Shown here one piece after another: positions 26,314 through 34,251 of a stretch of DNA of 64,000 nt. The translations under genes were made by a program, and so were the position numbers. Source of the stretch: Lonepinella sp042485795. Its GTDB lineage: Bacteria; Pseudomonadota; Gammaproteobacteria; Enterobacterales; Pasteurellaceae. A model generated the notes under the pieces. It was not told the DNA's origin. It made no database searches and saw only the letters and a program-made list of their open reading frames with translations. Every line of letters starts with the position of its first letter. Within the stretch, counting starts at the first letter, position 1. The stretch lies in NCBI RefSeq assembly GCF_042485795.1, contig NZ_CP169368.1, forward strand, positions 1,364,001-1,428,000, given 5' to 3'.

Positions 26314-26524
26314 CTGATTTTCCTTATACAATAAATTAACAAAAATATAATCGTAAACCCATATAAAAGTCAAAAGGAAATTTTTATTTAAGGCATCTCG
26401 CTTTCAGTGCATTTTCAGCGTATAATGCCTACCAGTTTTTTTCGTTATAACGGGGTAGCGGTCAATGTTATGACGATATGAGTAATATTCATTTTAAATA
26501 GCAATATTAGCAACGGAGAAAGTA

Positions 26525-27964
26525 ATGTCTAGAAAATTAAGAAGAACCAAAATTGTATGTACAATGGGACCATCTACAGATCAAGGTGATAATTTAGAGA
26601 AAATTATTGAAGCAGGGGCAAATGTTGTTCGTATGAATTTTTCTCACGGCACACCTGATGATCATATAGGACGTGCTAATAAAGTACGTGAAATAGCCAA
26701 AAGATTAGGCAAAAATGTAGCAATCTTAGGTGACTTACAAGGTCCTAAAATTCGGGTTTCTACTTTCAAAGACGGTAAAATTTTCTTAAATGTGGGTGAT
26801 AAATTTGTTTTAGACGCTGAATTACCAAAAGGTGAAGGTAATCAAGAGGCGGTTGGTTTAGATTATAAAATGTTACCACGCGATGTTGTTTCTGGTGATA
26901 TTTTATTATTAGATGATGGTCGTGTTCAATTAAAAGTATTGACTACTGAAGGGGCTAAAGTATTTACAGAAGTAACTGTCGGCGGTCCATTATCAAACAA
27001 TAAGGGAATTAATAAGTTAGGTGGTGGCTTGTCCGCAGACGCATTAACAGAAAAAGACAAAGCGGATATTATTACGGCTGCTCGTATTGGCGTAGATTAT
27101 TTAGCGGTTTCTTTCCCTCGTTCAAGTGCAGATTTAAATTATGCTCGTAGATTAGCAAGAGAAGCAGGTTTAAACGCAAAAATTGTGGCAAAAGTAGAAC
27201 GTGCTGAAACCGTGGTTGATGATGCTGCAATGAATGACATTATTTTAGCTTCTGACGTGATCATGGTAGCACGAGGTGATTTAGGTGTGGAAATAGGTGA
27301 TCCTGAGTTAGTTGGGGTGCAGAAAAAATTAATTCGTCGTTCACGCCGTTTAAATCGTGTAGTAATTACGGCAACCCAAATGATGGAATCTATGATCAGC
27401 AATCCAATGCCAACTCGTGCGGAAGTTATGGACGTGGCTAATGCTGTATTAGATGGTACAGATGCAGTAATGCTTTCAGCAGAAACTGCGGCAGGTCAAT
27501 ATCCAGCAGAAACTGTTGCGGCAATGGCGAAAGTTTGTTTGGGTGCTGAAAAAATGCCAAGCATTAACGTTTCTCGTCACCGTATGGATGTTCAATTTGA
27601 CACCATTGGTGAGTCAGTGGCATTTTCTGCCATGTATGCTGCCAACCATATGAAAGGTGTAGCCGCTATTATTGCTATGACTAGCTCAGGATATACGGCA
27701 CAATTAATGTCACGTATTAGTTCAGGCTTACCTATTTTTGCATTATCTCGTCATCAATCTACGTTGAATCTTTGTGCATTATATCGTGGCGTAACACCTA
27801 TTTATTGTGAAGAAGAATCCCGTACAGCGGAAGGTGCAAAACAAGCAGTACAATTACTAAAAAGTAAAGGTTTCTTAGTTTCAGGTGATCTTGTGTTATT
27901 AACTCATGGAGATCCATTAGGTAATGGCGATACAAATACTTGTCGCACATTAATTGTTGACTAA
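26525..27964 (+). CDS. pykA: Pyruvate kinase II
   Basis: A 479-residue enzyme turning phosphoenolpyruvate and ADP into pyruvate and ATP. It is very like E. coli PykA (480): SRKLRRTKIVCTMGPSTD, GDLQGPKIRVSTF, KVERAE, VMVARGDLGVEIG, TATQMMESMISNPMPTRAEVMDVANAVLDGTDAVMLS and a C-terminal effector domain. A good SD (ACGGAGA) precedes the ATG. A hairpin follows the stop. Confidence 0.96.
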   Translation: MSRKLRRTKIVCTMGPSTDQGDNLEKIIEAGANVVRMNFSHGTPDDHIGRANKVREIAKRLGKNVAILGDLQGPKIRVSTFKDGKIFLNVGDKFVLDAELPKGEGNQEAVGLDYKMLPRDVVSGDILLLDDGRVQLKVLTTEGAKVFTEVTVGGPLSNNKGINKLGGGLSADALTEKDKADIITAARIGVDYLAVSFPRSSADLNYARRLAREAGLNAKIVAKVERAETVVDDAAMNDIILASDVIMVARGDLGVEIGDPELVGVQKKLIRRSRRLNRVVITATQMMESMISNPMPTRAEVMDVANAVLDGTDAVMLSAETAAGQYPAETVAAMAKVCLGAEKMPSINVSRHRMDVQFDTIGESVAFSAMYAANHMKGVAAIIAMTSSGYTAQLMSRISSGLPIFALSRHQSTLNLCALYRGVTPIYCEEESRTAEGAKQAVQLLKSKGFLVSGDLVLLTHGDPLGNGDTNTCRTLIVD

Positions 27965-27986
27965 GAGAGAATTCTTCATTTTATTA

Positions 27987-28014
27987 AACGGTGGCATGGT
28001 TCCGCCGTTTTTTA
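27987..28014 (+). terminator. Terminator after pykA
   Basis: AACGGTGG and CCGCCGTT (one bulge) flank a 7-nt loop and are followed by TTTTTA. Confidence 0.7.
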
Positions 28015-28135
28015 TTTGGATATTTAGGCTGTCTTTATGGTATAATGCCAAGATATTTTATAAGGTTATATTCTATTCAAGAATTAATCTCACTTTAAAC
28101 ATTTCAACATCCTGTTTTAGTCGCTGGAGGACTAA

Positions 28136-28774
28136 ATGACAAGTGCAGTAAATAAACGGTCAATAATGACTCTTTTCTATGATAAATATGATATTTATTG
28201 TCATCAAGTACGTATTGTATTAGCAGAGAAAGGTGTCGCTTATGAGGCAGAAATTGTAGATGCTCAAAGTCTATCAGAAGATTTAATGGAGTTAAATCCT
28301 TATGGTACGTTACCAACATTGGTTGATCGTGATCTGGTTTTGTTTAATTCCCGTATTATTATGGAATATTTAGATGAACGTTTTCCTCATCCACCGTTAA
28401 TGCCTGTTTATCCAGTAGCTAGAGGTAAAACACGTTTATTAATGCAACGTATTGAACAAGATTGGTATCCAACTTTAGCTAAAGCAGAAAATGGAACTGA
28501 CGAAGAACGAGAAAATTCATTAGCTCAATTAAAAGAAGAATTATTGGCAATTTCCCCAGTTTTCGATCAAACACCATTTTTTATGAGCGAAGAATTTAGC
28601 TTAGTAGATTGCTATATTGCTCCGTTATTATGGAGAATGCAGGATTTAGGCGTAGAATTTACAGGTATAGGAAGTAAAGCACTTAAAGCCTATATGAATA
28701 GAGTATTTGAACGTGATTCTTTCCAACAATCGGTTGGTAATGCTACACCTAGAAATTTAATGGATGATAAGTAA
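28136..28774 (+). CDS. sspA: SspA: stringent starvation protein A
   Basis: A 212-residue glutathione-S-transferase-fold protein that binds RNA polymerase. The thioredoxin-like N-terminus (MTLFYDKYDIYCHQVRIVLAEKG) and NPYGTLPTLVDRDLVLFNSRIIMEYLDERFPHPPLMP are typical. GGAGG lies 6 bp before the ATG, and a -10 TATAAT at 28041 may be the promoter. It overlaps sspB by one base. The usual upstream rplM-rpsI pair is absent. Confidence 0.95.
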   Translation: MTSAVNKRSIMTLFYDKYDIYCHQVRIVLAEKGVAYEAEIVDAQSLSEDLMELNPYGTLPTLVDRDLVLFNSRIIMEYLDERFPHPPLMPVYPVARGKTRLLMQRIEQDWYPTLAKAENGTDEERENSLAQLKEELLAISPVFDQTPFFMSEEFSLVDCYIAPLLWRMQDLGVEFTGIGSKALKAYMNRVFERDSFQQSVGNATPRNLMDDK

Positions 28775-29241
28775 TGGTAATGGAATATAAATCAACACCT
28801 AAACGCCCTTATTTATTAAGAGCTTATTACGACTGGTTGATTGATAATAGTTTTACACCTTATTTAGTAGTTGATGCAACCTATAATGGGGTTGTGGTGC
28901 CACAAGAATATGTGAAAGATGGTCAGATCGTGTTAAATATTTCATCTGGGGCAGTTGGAGCTTTATCTTTAGGTAATACCGCGATTGAATTTAATGCTCG
29001 TTTCCAAGGTGTGCCAAGAGATGTGTATATCCCAATGGGAGCCGCATTAGCTATTTATGCACGTGAGAATGGTGATGGTGTAATGTTTGAACCTGAAAAG
29101 ATTTATGATGAACTAGATCAGGCTTCACAAGTTGAACAACCAACTAATTTCCAAGATATTGTGGATAAGCCAAAAACTAATGTAAATAAAGTAAAGAAAA
29201 CAGATAATAAATCGGCATCACATTTGAAAATTATTAAATAA
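28774..29241 (+). CDS. sspB: SspB: ClpXP adaptor
   Basis: A 155-residue adaptor that brings ssrA-tagged proteins to ClpXP. The substrate-binding domain is residues 8-110 (KRPYLLRAYYDWLIDNSFTPYLVVDATYNGVVVP). A flexible charged linker leads to the ClpX-docking tail (SHLKIIK). Overlapping start with sspA. A strong terminator follows at 29249. Confidence 0.95.
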   Translation: MVMEYKSTPKRPYLLRAYYDWLIDNSFTPYLVVDATYNGVVVPQEYVKDGQIVLNISSGAVGALSLGNTAIEFNARFQGVPRDVYIPMGAALAIYARENGDGVMFEPEKIYDELDQASQVEQPTNFQDIVDKPKTNVNKVKKTDNKSASHLKIIK

Positions 29242-29248
29242 TATGAGA

Positions 29249-29276
29249 AAGCGTAGAATATTCTACGCTTTTTTGT
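29249..29276 (+). terminator. Terminator after sspB
   Basis: AAGCGTAGAA/TTCTACGCTT perfect stem followed by TTTTTGTTG. Confidence 0.85.
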
Positions 29277-29310
29277 TGTTGATTTTATCTACTATGCTCA
29301 AGAATATACT

Positions 29311-29374
29311 AGACGAAAAAAAACCACGTAACAACGTGGTTTCTTGTAATTTGGTGAGTGGTCGGACTCGAACC
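29311..29374. repeat. Distal attachment repeat (displaced tRNA-Leu 3' end)
   Basis: A copy of 40579-40644, identical except for loss of CC after TTGGTG. It carries the tRNA terminator hairpin and the T-arm (GTCGGACTCGAACC). The rest of the tRNA is absent, so this is the far junction of the element and not a gene. Confidence 0.85.
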
Positions 29375-29434
29375 AAAAATATATATCATTGAATTTCAAG
29401 TTATTTTATTGGTAATGCTTGGCTGAATTTCATT

Positions 29435-29460
29435 TTGTACCCTTATTTGTACCCTTATTC
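29435..29460. repeat. Two TTGTACCCTTATT repeats near the distal end (possible integrase arm sites)
   Basis: TTGTACCCTTATT occurs twice in tandem here, and again, twice direct, once as a variant and once inverted, at 40387-40452 beside the integrase. Repeats shared by both element ends next to att sites are typical integrase or excisionase arm-type sites. Confidence 0.55.
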
Positions 29461-29667
29461 TTGAAAGTCACCCCATAAATGAGTAAAAAATAACCTATGA
29501 TGATGACGGTTAGAAATTCAAAAAATAGCCGTTCTCCACGCCGCACTAACCCCGTGGAAAGGCGTACCCCGTCGGAAGTACCTTTTAAAATCTGTGTTGT
29601 TTCTTAATGTACTGTATAAAATAGCCTTTTTTCGTTTTTATAAAAATATTTTTCTTTTTTTGAAAAT

Positions 29668-29786
29668 TTATCCCCTTATCCCCGTTTTAGCCCCGCTTTT
29701 TATTCTTTCTTGTTTAAAATCAAATATATAAAAGACGGGGATAAGACGGGGTTCGGACGGGGATAAACGGGGATTTCAGGGGATAA
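29668..29786. repeat. Distal iteron cluster, candidate origin half-site
   Basis: Two tandem TTATCCCC (29668, 29676) plus a TAGCCCCG variant, then an AT-rich spacer, then five GGGG(A/T)T-type copies in the other orientation. The five begin at 29735, 29746, 29757, 29767 and 29777, which is 10-11 bp apart, one helical turn. The layout mirrors the cluster at 38839-38946. No coding gene lies in 29242-29916; the rest of this gap holds the att repeat and arm-type sites. Confidence 0.65.
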
Positions 29787-29868
29787 AAGCCCCTTATTTT
29801 CCAGTTTTAGCCATTTTTAACCGTTTTTTATGCCAAAACATGTACTGTATAAAACCTATGAATAATAA

Positions 29869-29897
29869 AACAGCCTATTAGTTTAAAATAGGCTGTT
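29869..29897 (-). terminator. Terminator after higA
   Basis: AACAGCCTATT and AATAGGCTGTT form the stem on the minus strand, followed by TTATT. It is about 20 bp after the higA stop. Confidence 0.65.
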
Positions 29898-29916
29898 ATT
29901 ATTAAAGAGTTAAATA

Positions 29917-30273
29917 CTAGGCTTGTAACAAAATATCCGCTCTTATGCCTAGCTTTGAGTGTAGTTTTTTCATCATGTTTAAACTTAATGGACGGGTTTT
30001 ATTAAAGACTTCGTAAACTCGGTTAGGTTTGCCAATGATATTATCAAGATCTTTTATTTCTAGCCCTTGTTGCTCCATTCTGAATTTAATTGCTTCTATT
30101 GGGTCGGGTAGGTCAATAGGGTAGTGCTTTGCTTCATAGTTTTCTATTAGCGTAGTGGTTACGTCTAAAAAATCTAACTCATTAGCGGTTAGGGTTTCTT
30201 TATTAAATAACGGCTCTACAGCTTTTAAGGCTTGGTTGTAGTCTTGTTCTGTTCTAATTGGTTTAATGTTCAT
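29917..30273 (-). CDS. higA: HigA-type antitoxin
   Basis: A 118-residue protein with a C-terminal helix-turn-helix (EAIKFRMEQQGLEIKDLDNIIGKPNRVYEVFNKTRPLSLNMMKKLHSKLGI) and an N-terminal dimerisation part. It fits the HigA antitoxin family, which neutralises HigB and represses the operon. It follows higB by 3 bp, toxin first, as is normal for higBA. It is the last gene of the element and probably helps keep it in the host. Confidence 0.85.
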   Translation of the reverse strand: MNIKPIRTEQDYNQALKAVEPLFNKETLTANELDFLDVTTTLIENYEAKHYPIDLPDPIEAIKFRMEQQGLEIKDLDNIIGKPNRVYEVFNKTRPLSLNMMKKLHSKLGIRADILLQA

Positions 30274-30276
30274 TGC

Positions 30277-30576
30277 TTAAATCTCCACGTTATCAGCGTT
30301 TATTTTGTCGTATTCTGCGTGCGTGCCTATGAATTTGATATAAACAATACCTAACTGAAAGGCTATGGCTACAATTAATCTATGATGATTACCTTTAATA
30401 TTAAATACCGCTCTACGGTTTTTTAGTATGCTTGCTGTTCGATATTGTGCTTTTATATCGTGTAAATCTTGCCAGTTGGCTTTTTTAACTTCGGCTATCC
30501 ATGCTTTTAATGGTTGTTCTGTTTCAGGGTGCTTTTGCCAATAGTTAACAAGTGTTGATATTGAAATTATTCTCAT
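30277..30576 (-). CDS. higB: HigB-type mRNA-interferase toxin
   Basis: A 99-residue RelE/HigB-fold toxin (MRIISISTLVNYWQKHPETEQPLKAWI, ADIKAQYRTASIL-like core, RAVFNIKGNHHRLIVAIAFQLGIVYIKFIGTHAEYDKI) that cleaves mRNA on the ribosome. The ATG at 30576 is chosen because the promoter and its repeats lie directly upstream, inside the longer open frame. It is paired with higA. Confidence 0.87.
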   Translation of the reverse strand: MRIISISTLVNYWQKHPETEQPLKAWIAEVKKANWQDLHDIKAQYRTASILKNRRAVFNIKGNHHRLIVAIAFQLGIVYIKFIGTHAEYDKINADNVEI

Positions 30577-30583
30577 AGGTCTA

Positions 30584-30638
30584 TATAGTCCTGTTTTGGG
30601 ATTAATTAAATTATAGTCCTGTTTTGGGATAGTTTCAA
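30584..30638 (-). promoter_or_regulatory. higBA promoter with two 19-bp operator repeats
   Basis: TATAGTCCTGTTTTGGGAT occurs perfectly twice (30584-30602 and 30612-30630, 28 bp apart). On the minus strand TTGAAA and TATAAT are separated by exactly 17 bp, and one repeat copy fills the spacer. HigA bound here would block the promoter. Confidence 0.75.
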
Positions 30639-30694
30639 TAAACAAAATAAAAACCTAGAACAGTCTAGGTTAATATGTCGCTTTGGTGGTGGAA

Positions 30695-31024
30695 TTATTG
30701 GGCGTTATTATTTGCCTGTATCTGTTCTAATTCAGTTTTGTATTCAGTGTTTCCGCTCATTAATTGCTTTTCTCTGTGTTCAATACGTTTTAATAAGCGT
30801 TCCGCCTGTTTTAATTGCTGCTCTAAAAACTCACTAGCACATAGTTTATAATCAGCCATGATTTCGCCTATCACTTGCTTTTGAATTTCCACCAGCTCAT
30901 TAATCGGGTAGGGTTCATTGTCGCTGTATAGGCTCATGAAGTGATAAATTGAGCCGTTATTTTCTGTAATATAGTGTTTAATTGCCTGCGGTCTTAAAAA
31001 TCTTTTAGCGGTGTTACATTTCAT
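30695..31024 (-). CDS. Element protein of unknown function, helical C-terminus
   Basis: A 109-residue protein with no recognised family. The second half (EFLEQQLKQAERLLKRIEHREKQL) is a likely coiled coil. It follows the primase-helicase gene by about 55 bp on the same strand. The start is uncertain: GTG at 31042 is also in frame. It may be a replication accessory protein, but nothing shows this directly. Confidence 0.6.
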   Translation of the reverse strand: MKCNTAKRFLRPQAIKHYITENNGSIYHFMSLYSDNEPYPINELVEIQKQVIGEIMADYKLCASEFLEQQLKQAERLLKRIEHREKQLMSGNTEYKTELEQIQANNNAQ

Positions 31025-31079
31025 AATTTCTATATTCTCCACTTCTTTTTTATATGGTGCAATTTGTGCGTTTTCTAGC

Positions 31080-32951
31080 TTACCCTTGCCACTTTGCCAG
31101 CGTTAACATTTTGTCCTTGTAGTAGATATTAGTAACTAGCGTATTGTCTTTCAGCCGTTCTACTACTTCGCCTTTTTGCCCTGCTTCTTTTAGTGCGTCT
31201 GGTAGTCTTTGCTTAAAAATGCTTAAGCTCATTACTTTTCTTTGGTTCGTACACTCACAAAAATGTATGTAGGCTCGATAAAGTGCGGTGTGAAAATCTT
31301 TAATACCCTTGTTACTTCCCCAGTATAAACCGTTTATCTTGTCGTTTCGCTCGTTTGGTGGGTCGGTTGGCTCCACTGGTTTAATATAAAATTCCTGTGC
31401 GAAGTCTATTAAATGGTCGGCTTGAATTTTAGTCGCTAGCCCTTTGTGGTTCTCCCTGTACGTTTCTAATATTACTCTAGCGGTTTCTGGCTCAGGGAAT
31501 GCTTTAAGCAATAATTTAATAATCCCGTACACTTCTAACTTTACTTTGTCTAAAAAATTAACATCTTTCTTGTCTTCGGGAACTTTATGATCGAAGTGAA
31601 TTATCACCCTGCGTCTAGCAATACCCCCGTTTAAATCAGGGAAGTAAAGGGGCGTGTTAGTGATTAGCACTACAACTAATTGCAATACTATATCAATAGG
31701 CATTTGATAATGAATTTTTGCCCGTGTTAAATCTCCGCCTGTAATGCGTTTAAGGTCTTCCGCCCCCTTGCTGTATTCCCCTTGTTCGGGACTTAATAAT
31801 AACGACTTATCGATCAGGGTTGCTATATTTATCGGGTCTATTAGCTGTTCGATCTTCATGCTTGCCGTATTGCCTTTGCCGTTCACAGTTTCCGCAATAC
31901 CGCTTAAAATACTTTTACCCGCTCCAGCCGTTCCGACCAGTTCAAGAAATAACTGCCATTTGTGCCTGTTGGTGAGTATCATATAAAGCCCCGCCATGAT
32001 TGCCTGTTCTTTTTCTTCATCGCCATTGGCTACGAATTTCAGCCAGCTGTCAAAATGTGGCGTATCTTCGCTTAAGGTAACGCTATATGGCTCTAAACCC
32101 CTTACCCCTTGCTGTTGGTTATGTTCCAGAAAGTCGCCTGTAAACTTGTCTATTACACCATTTTCAAAAGCAATAAAACGCCCGTTAGCTTGTGGCACGG
32201 TCGCCATGTTCAGAATGATAATCTCTGCTAGATTGTTTATCGTGCTATTTCGATAGCTTGCGTTATGCTCATTGTAGAATTTCACAATATCACGCTTTAA
32301 TTCTTCATCAGAATAATCTAGCCACGCTTTGCCGTTATAAATAAAACTCTTACTTAAAGTTAAATCACGCCCTAGCGGTTGGTTTCGCCATTTAAAAAAA
32401 GCGTCTGTTTTTTGTTTTTCGGTGGTGGAATTGCTGTCTAAATTAATTTCGTCATTACTTCCACCAGCGACGGAAATTGCTATCATTTTTGCTAAATCTT
32501 GCTCGCTTTCTTGGGTGCGTAGGCGTTCGATATATCCGCTTAGGTTTTCTTCTTTCTCCATTGTCACCCCGTTATACAAGCCAACGGCTAAACCGTTCAC
32601 TTTGTTGTTGGTGGCAAGGTTTAAACAAATAGCGGTTTTCTGCTCCTGTGTGAGTTCGCCACATTGGAAGATTTTTATAGCTCTCTGATCAGGGTTACAA
32701 ATCCTTGTGCGGTCTAGGTTCACAAGCTGTTTTACATCTAAAATAACTGGGTTCTGATCATAGGGGTGAACTTTCTCATTTTTCGAATGGAAATAATCCA
32801 TTTTCAAGCCGTCCACTAGAATACGCCACATAGTACCTTTACCTTTGCCCCATGTTCCCCATGCGTCACTACCTGCTAAAATGATTAAATCACTGAATAG
32901 CTGGTTGTTCCACGTCTCTTTTAAATGCGGTGCGTTAGTGAATTTTGTCAT
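31080..32951 (-). CDS. D5/P4-type primase-helicase (SF3 helicase)
   Basis: A 623-residue replication protein. The C-terminal half has a superfamily-3 helicase core: Walker A GTAGAGKS, a Walker-B-like DKSLLLSPEQGE, and motif C VVLITNTPLYFPDLNGGIARR. The N-terminal half is a poorly conserved primase-like part lacking an obvious zinc finger. P4 alpha protein and its relatives open their own origin by binding iterons, so this is the likely user of the two iteron clusters. It overlaps the stop of the preceding gene by 17 bp and has an AGGGGG Shine-Dalgarno. Confidence 0.87.
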   Translation of the reverse strand: MTKFTNAPHLKETWNNQLFSDLIILAGSDAWGTWGKGKGTMWRILVDGLKMDYFHSKNEKVHPYDQNPVILDVKQLVNLDRTRICNPDQRAIKIFQCGELTQEQKTAICLNLATNNKVNGLAVGLYNGVTMEKEENLSGYIERLRTQESEQDLAKMIAISVAGGSNDEINLDSNSTTEKQKTDAFFKWRNQPLGRDLTLSKSFIYNGKAWLDYSDEELKRDIVKFYNEHNASYRNSTINNLAEIIILNMATVPQANGRFIAFENGVIDKFTGDFLEHNQQQGVRGLEPYSVTLSEDTPHFDSWLKFVANGDEEKEQAIMAGLYMILTNRHKWQLFLELVGTAGAGKSILSGIAETVNGKGNTASMKIEQLIDPINIATLIDKSLLLSPEQGEYSKGAEDLKRITGGDLTRAKIHYQMPIDIVLQLVVVLITNTPLYFPDLNGGIARRRVIIHFDHKVPEDKKDVNFLDKVKLEVYGIIKLLLKAFPEPETARVILETYRENHKGLATKIQADHLIDFAQEFYIKPVEPTDPPNERNDKINGLYWGSNKGIKDFHTALYRAYIHFCECTNQRKVMSLSIFKQRLPDALKEAGQKGEVVERLKDNTLVTNIYYKDKMLTLAKWQG

Positions 32952-33327
32952 TGCTTGCCCCCTGTGCTTGCTTGATTTCGGCTACTCGCTTGTCTATTGT
33001 TTTTTGAAAGCAGATAATTTCAAATACTAGATTTTTTAATGTGAAATTGCGGTGAAATTTTTCCTTGTCTGCTTTGGTAAAAGATGGCGTTTTCGTTAAT
33101 TCTGAATCAGTAGAATCAATTAAACATTTCGCAATGATTGCCAGCTCGTGCCACAACTCCGTTAAAACGTTTTCATCTTCTAAATTTCTAATAGCAAAGT
33201 GAAATACATTTGTTAAATCTGAAAATGTAGGATATAGCACTTCATTTTTACCTGTTTTATCGTTTTTTAATCCTTGCTCTAAACTAAGATCAGCAATTCT
33301 TCTTATTTTATCTTGGTTAATTTCCAT
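32935..33327 (-). CDS. Element protein of unknown function upstream of primase
   Basis: A 130-residue, mostly helical charged protein with no recognised family (MEINQDKIRRIADLSLEQGL, then a middle part rich in Leu and acidic residues, then KTIDKRVAEIKQAQGASNDK). TAGGGGGAATT precedes the ATG. It overlaps the primase-helicase gene by 17 bp and so is probably co-translated with it. Confidence 0.7.
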   Translation of the reverse strand: MEINQDKIRRIADLSLEQGLKNDKTGKNEVLYPTFSDLTNVFHFAIRNLEDENVLTELWHELAIIAKCLIDSTDSELTKTPSFTKADKEKFHRNFTLKNLVFEIICFQKTIDKRVAEIKQAQGASNDKIH

Positions 33328-33335
33328 AATTCCCC

Positions 33336-33497
33336 CTAGGCTTTCTCTTTAATAACTTTCGCAATGTGGACTGCTTTATAAATACGGTCTGCCAGTGCAT
33401 TAATTTGTCGTTTAATTGCATTATCTAGGTTGTCGAACGTGCCTAGATTGTAGGTTTTGCCGTTGTTGTCGTAACCTGTGACGCTGTAATAAATCAT
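33336..33497 (-). CDS. Small 53-residue element protein
   Basis: An open frame too short for ordinary gene lists: MIYYSVTGYDNNGKTYNL, then GTFDNLDNAIKRQINA and a basic helix ending KVIKEKA. The ATG overlaps the stop of the preceding gene (TAATG) and has GGGAGAAC a few bases upstream. The stop lies 8 bp before the next start. The tight fit between two coupled genes supports it. Function unknown. Confidence 0.65.
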   Translation of the reverse strand: MIYYSVTGYDNNGKTYNLGTFDNLDNAIKRQINALADRIYKAVHIAKVIKEKA

Positions 33498-33814
33498 TAT
33501 TGTTCTCCCTGTAGTCGTTTGCTTGGTCCTGCGTGCGGTTGTTTTACTGTTTTGTCTGTTGGTGGTGGATTATTCGCAATTTCCGCCACGCTAACCGATT
33601 TTCGTAATAAATCTACATAATTGTTAAGGTCATTAATAGAACGCTGTATTAAGTCGCCTACGCCAGTTAAACTATCAGCTAATTCACTCGGATCTATCGA
33701 ACAGCTATAATCTATTTTCGTGAGCAGATGAATCAGCGATAACGGTTGAAAAAGCGTGTTGATTCGGTTCTCTAGTGTGTCAATTTGTCCGCTTATAACG
33801 TTTACATTATTCAT
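33497..33814 (-). CDS. Small helical element protein (chain member)
   Basis: A 105-residue protein of unknown function: an N-terminal helical part (LENRINTLFQPLSLIHLLTKIDY), a loop, SIDPSELADSLTGVGDLIQRSINDLNN, and a Pro-rich basic tail. The pattern of helix, acidic loop, then helix ending in LIxxxI resembles the next upstream gene product. The ATG overlaps the preceding stop by 8 bp with AAGGGGG just before. Confidence 0.65.
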   Translation of the reverse strand: MNNVNVISGQIDTLENRINTLFQPLSLIHLLTKIDYSCSIDPSELADSLTGVGDLIQRSINDLNNYVDLLRKSVSVAEIANNPPPTDKTVKQPHAGPSKRLQGEQ

Positions 33815-34046
33815 CTTTGCCCCCTTGTTTTTCGGTATTCATTAATAATTCGCCTAGTTCGTTGCCGTCTTGTTTGGCATTTAAAATCAGGCTTTGAATG
33901 TTGGTGATTGCATTTTCAATAATGTGCGGATTTAAACTAAAATCGCCGTCATTCTCTGAAAAATTAACAAAAAGCAGCATTAAAACACTTTCGGCTTGTG
34001 CTAGGTTGGTGTTAAAGCTGTTGATTAGGTCGAATGAATTACGCAT
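33807..34046 (-). CDS. Small helical element protein (chain member)
   Basis: A 79-residue protein of unknown function (MRNSFDLINSFNTNLAQAESVLM, acidic loop NFSENDGDFSL, then NAITNIQSLILNA). It starts within an ATGCGTAA junction that overlaps the stop of the preceding gene by 8 bp, with CAAGGGGGC upstream. A distant resemblance to its two neighbours suggests duplication. Confidence 0.65.
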   Translation of the reverse strand: MRNSFDLINSFNTNLAQAESVLMLLFVNFSENDGDFSLNPHIIENAITNIQSLILNAKQDGNELGELLMNTEKQGGKDE

Positions 34047-34251
34047 TTTTGCCCCCTTGTTGTGGTTTTAGTCCTTTGGTAAGTTCGTTTTTAATTGCTT
34101 TGAGTGCGTCTGCTGTTCCTGTTAAGTGTCCGCTGTGAATGTAATCTTTAGCAAAATTTAAATAAAATTCTGCTCTCGCTACCGCTTTTGCTAACTGCTC
34201 AAAAGTCGGCTGATATTCAGGTTTGAATGTTTTGATTTTGGCTTTACGCAT
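34039..34251 (-). CDS. Small helical element protein (chain member)
   Basis: A 70-residue basic protein (MRKAKIKTFKPEYQPTFEQL, then AVARAEFYLNFAKDYI and ALKAIKNEL) with no known family. It begins in an ATGCGTAA junction with the preceding gene and ends in another, so it is coupled on both sides. Confidence 0.62.
   Translation of the reverse strand: MRKAKIKTFKPEYQPTFEQLAKAVARAEFYLNFAKDYIHSGHLTGTADALKAIKNELTKGLKPQQGGKNA

Noticed and set aside
29311..29374. A second tRNA-Leu gene
   Set aside because: Only the T-arm and acceptor 3' side are present, with two bases missing; it is the displaced end of the attachment site.
29668..29786. Regular repeats as a CRISPR array
   Set aside because: The units are 8-10 bp at 10-11 bp spacing with no spacers, and no cas genes are present; iterons fit better.
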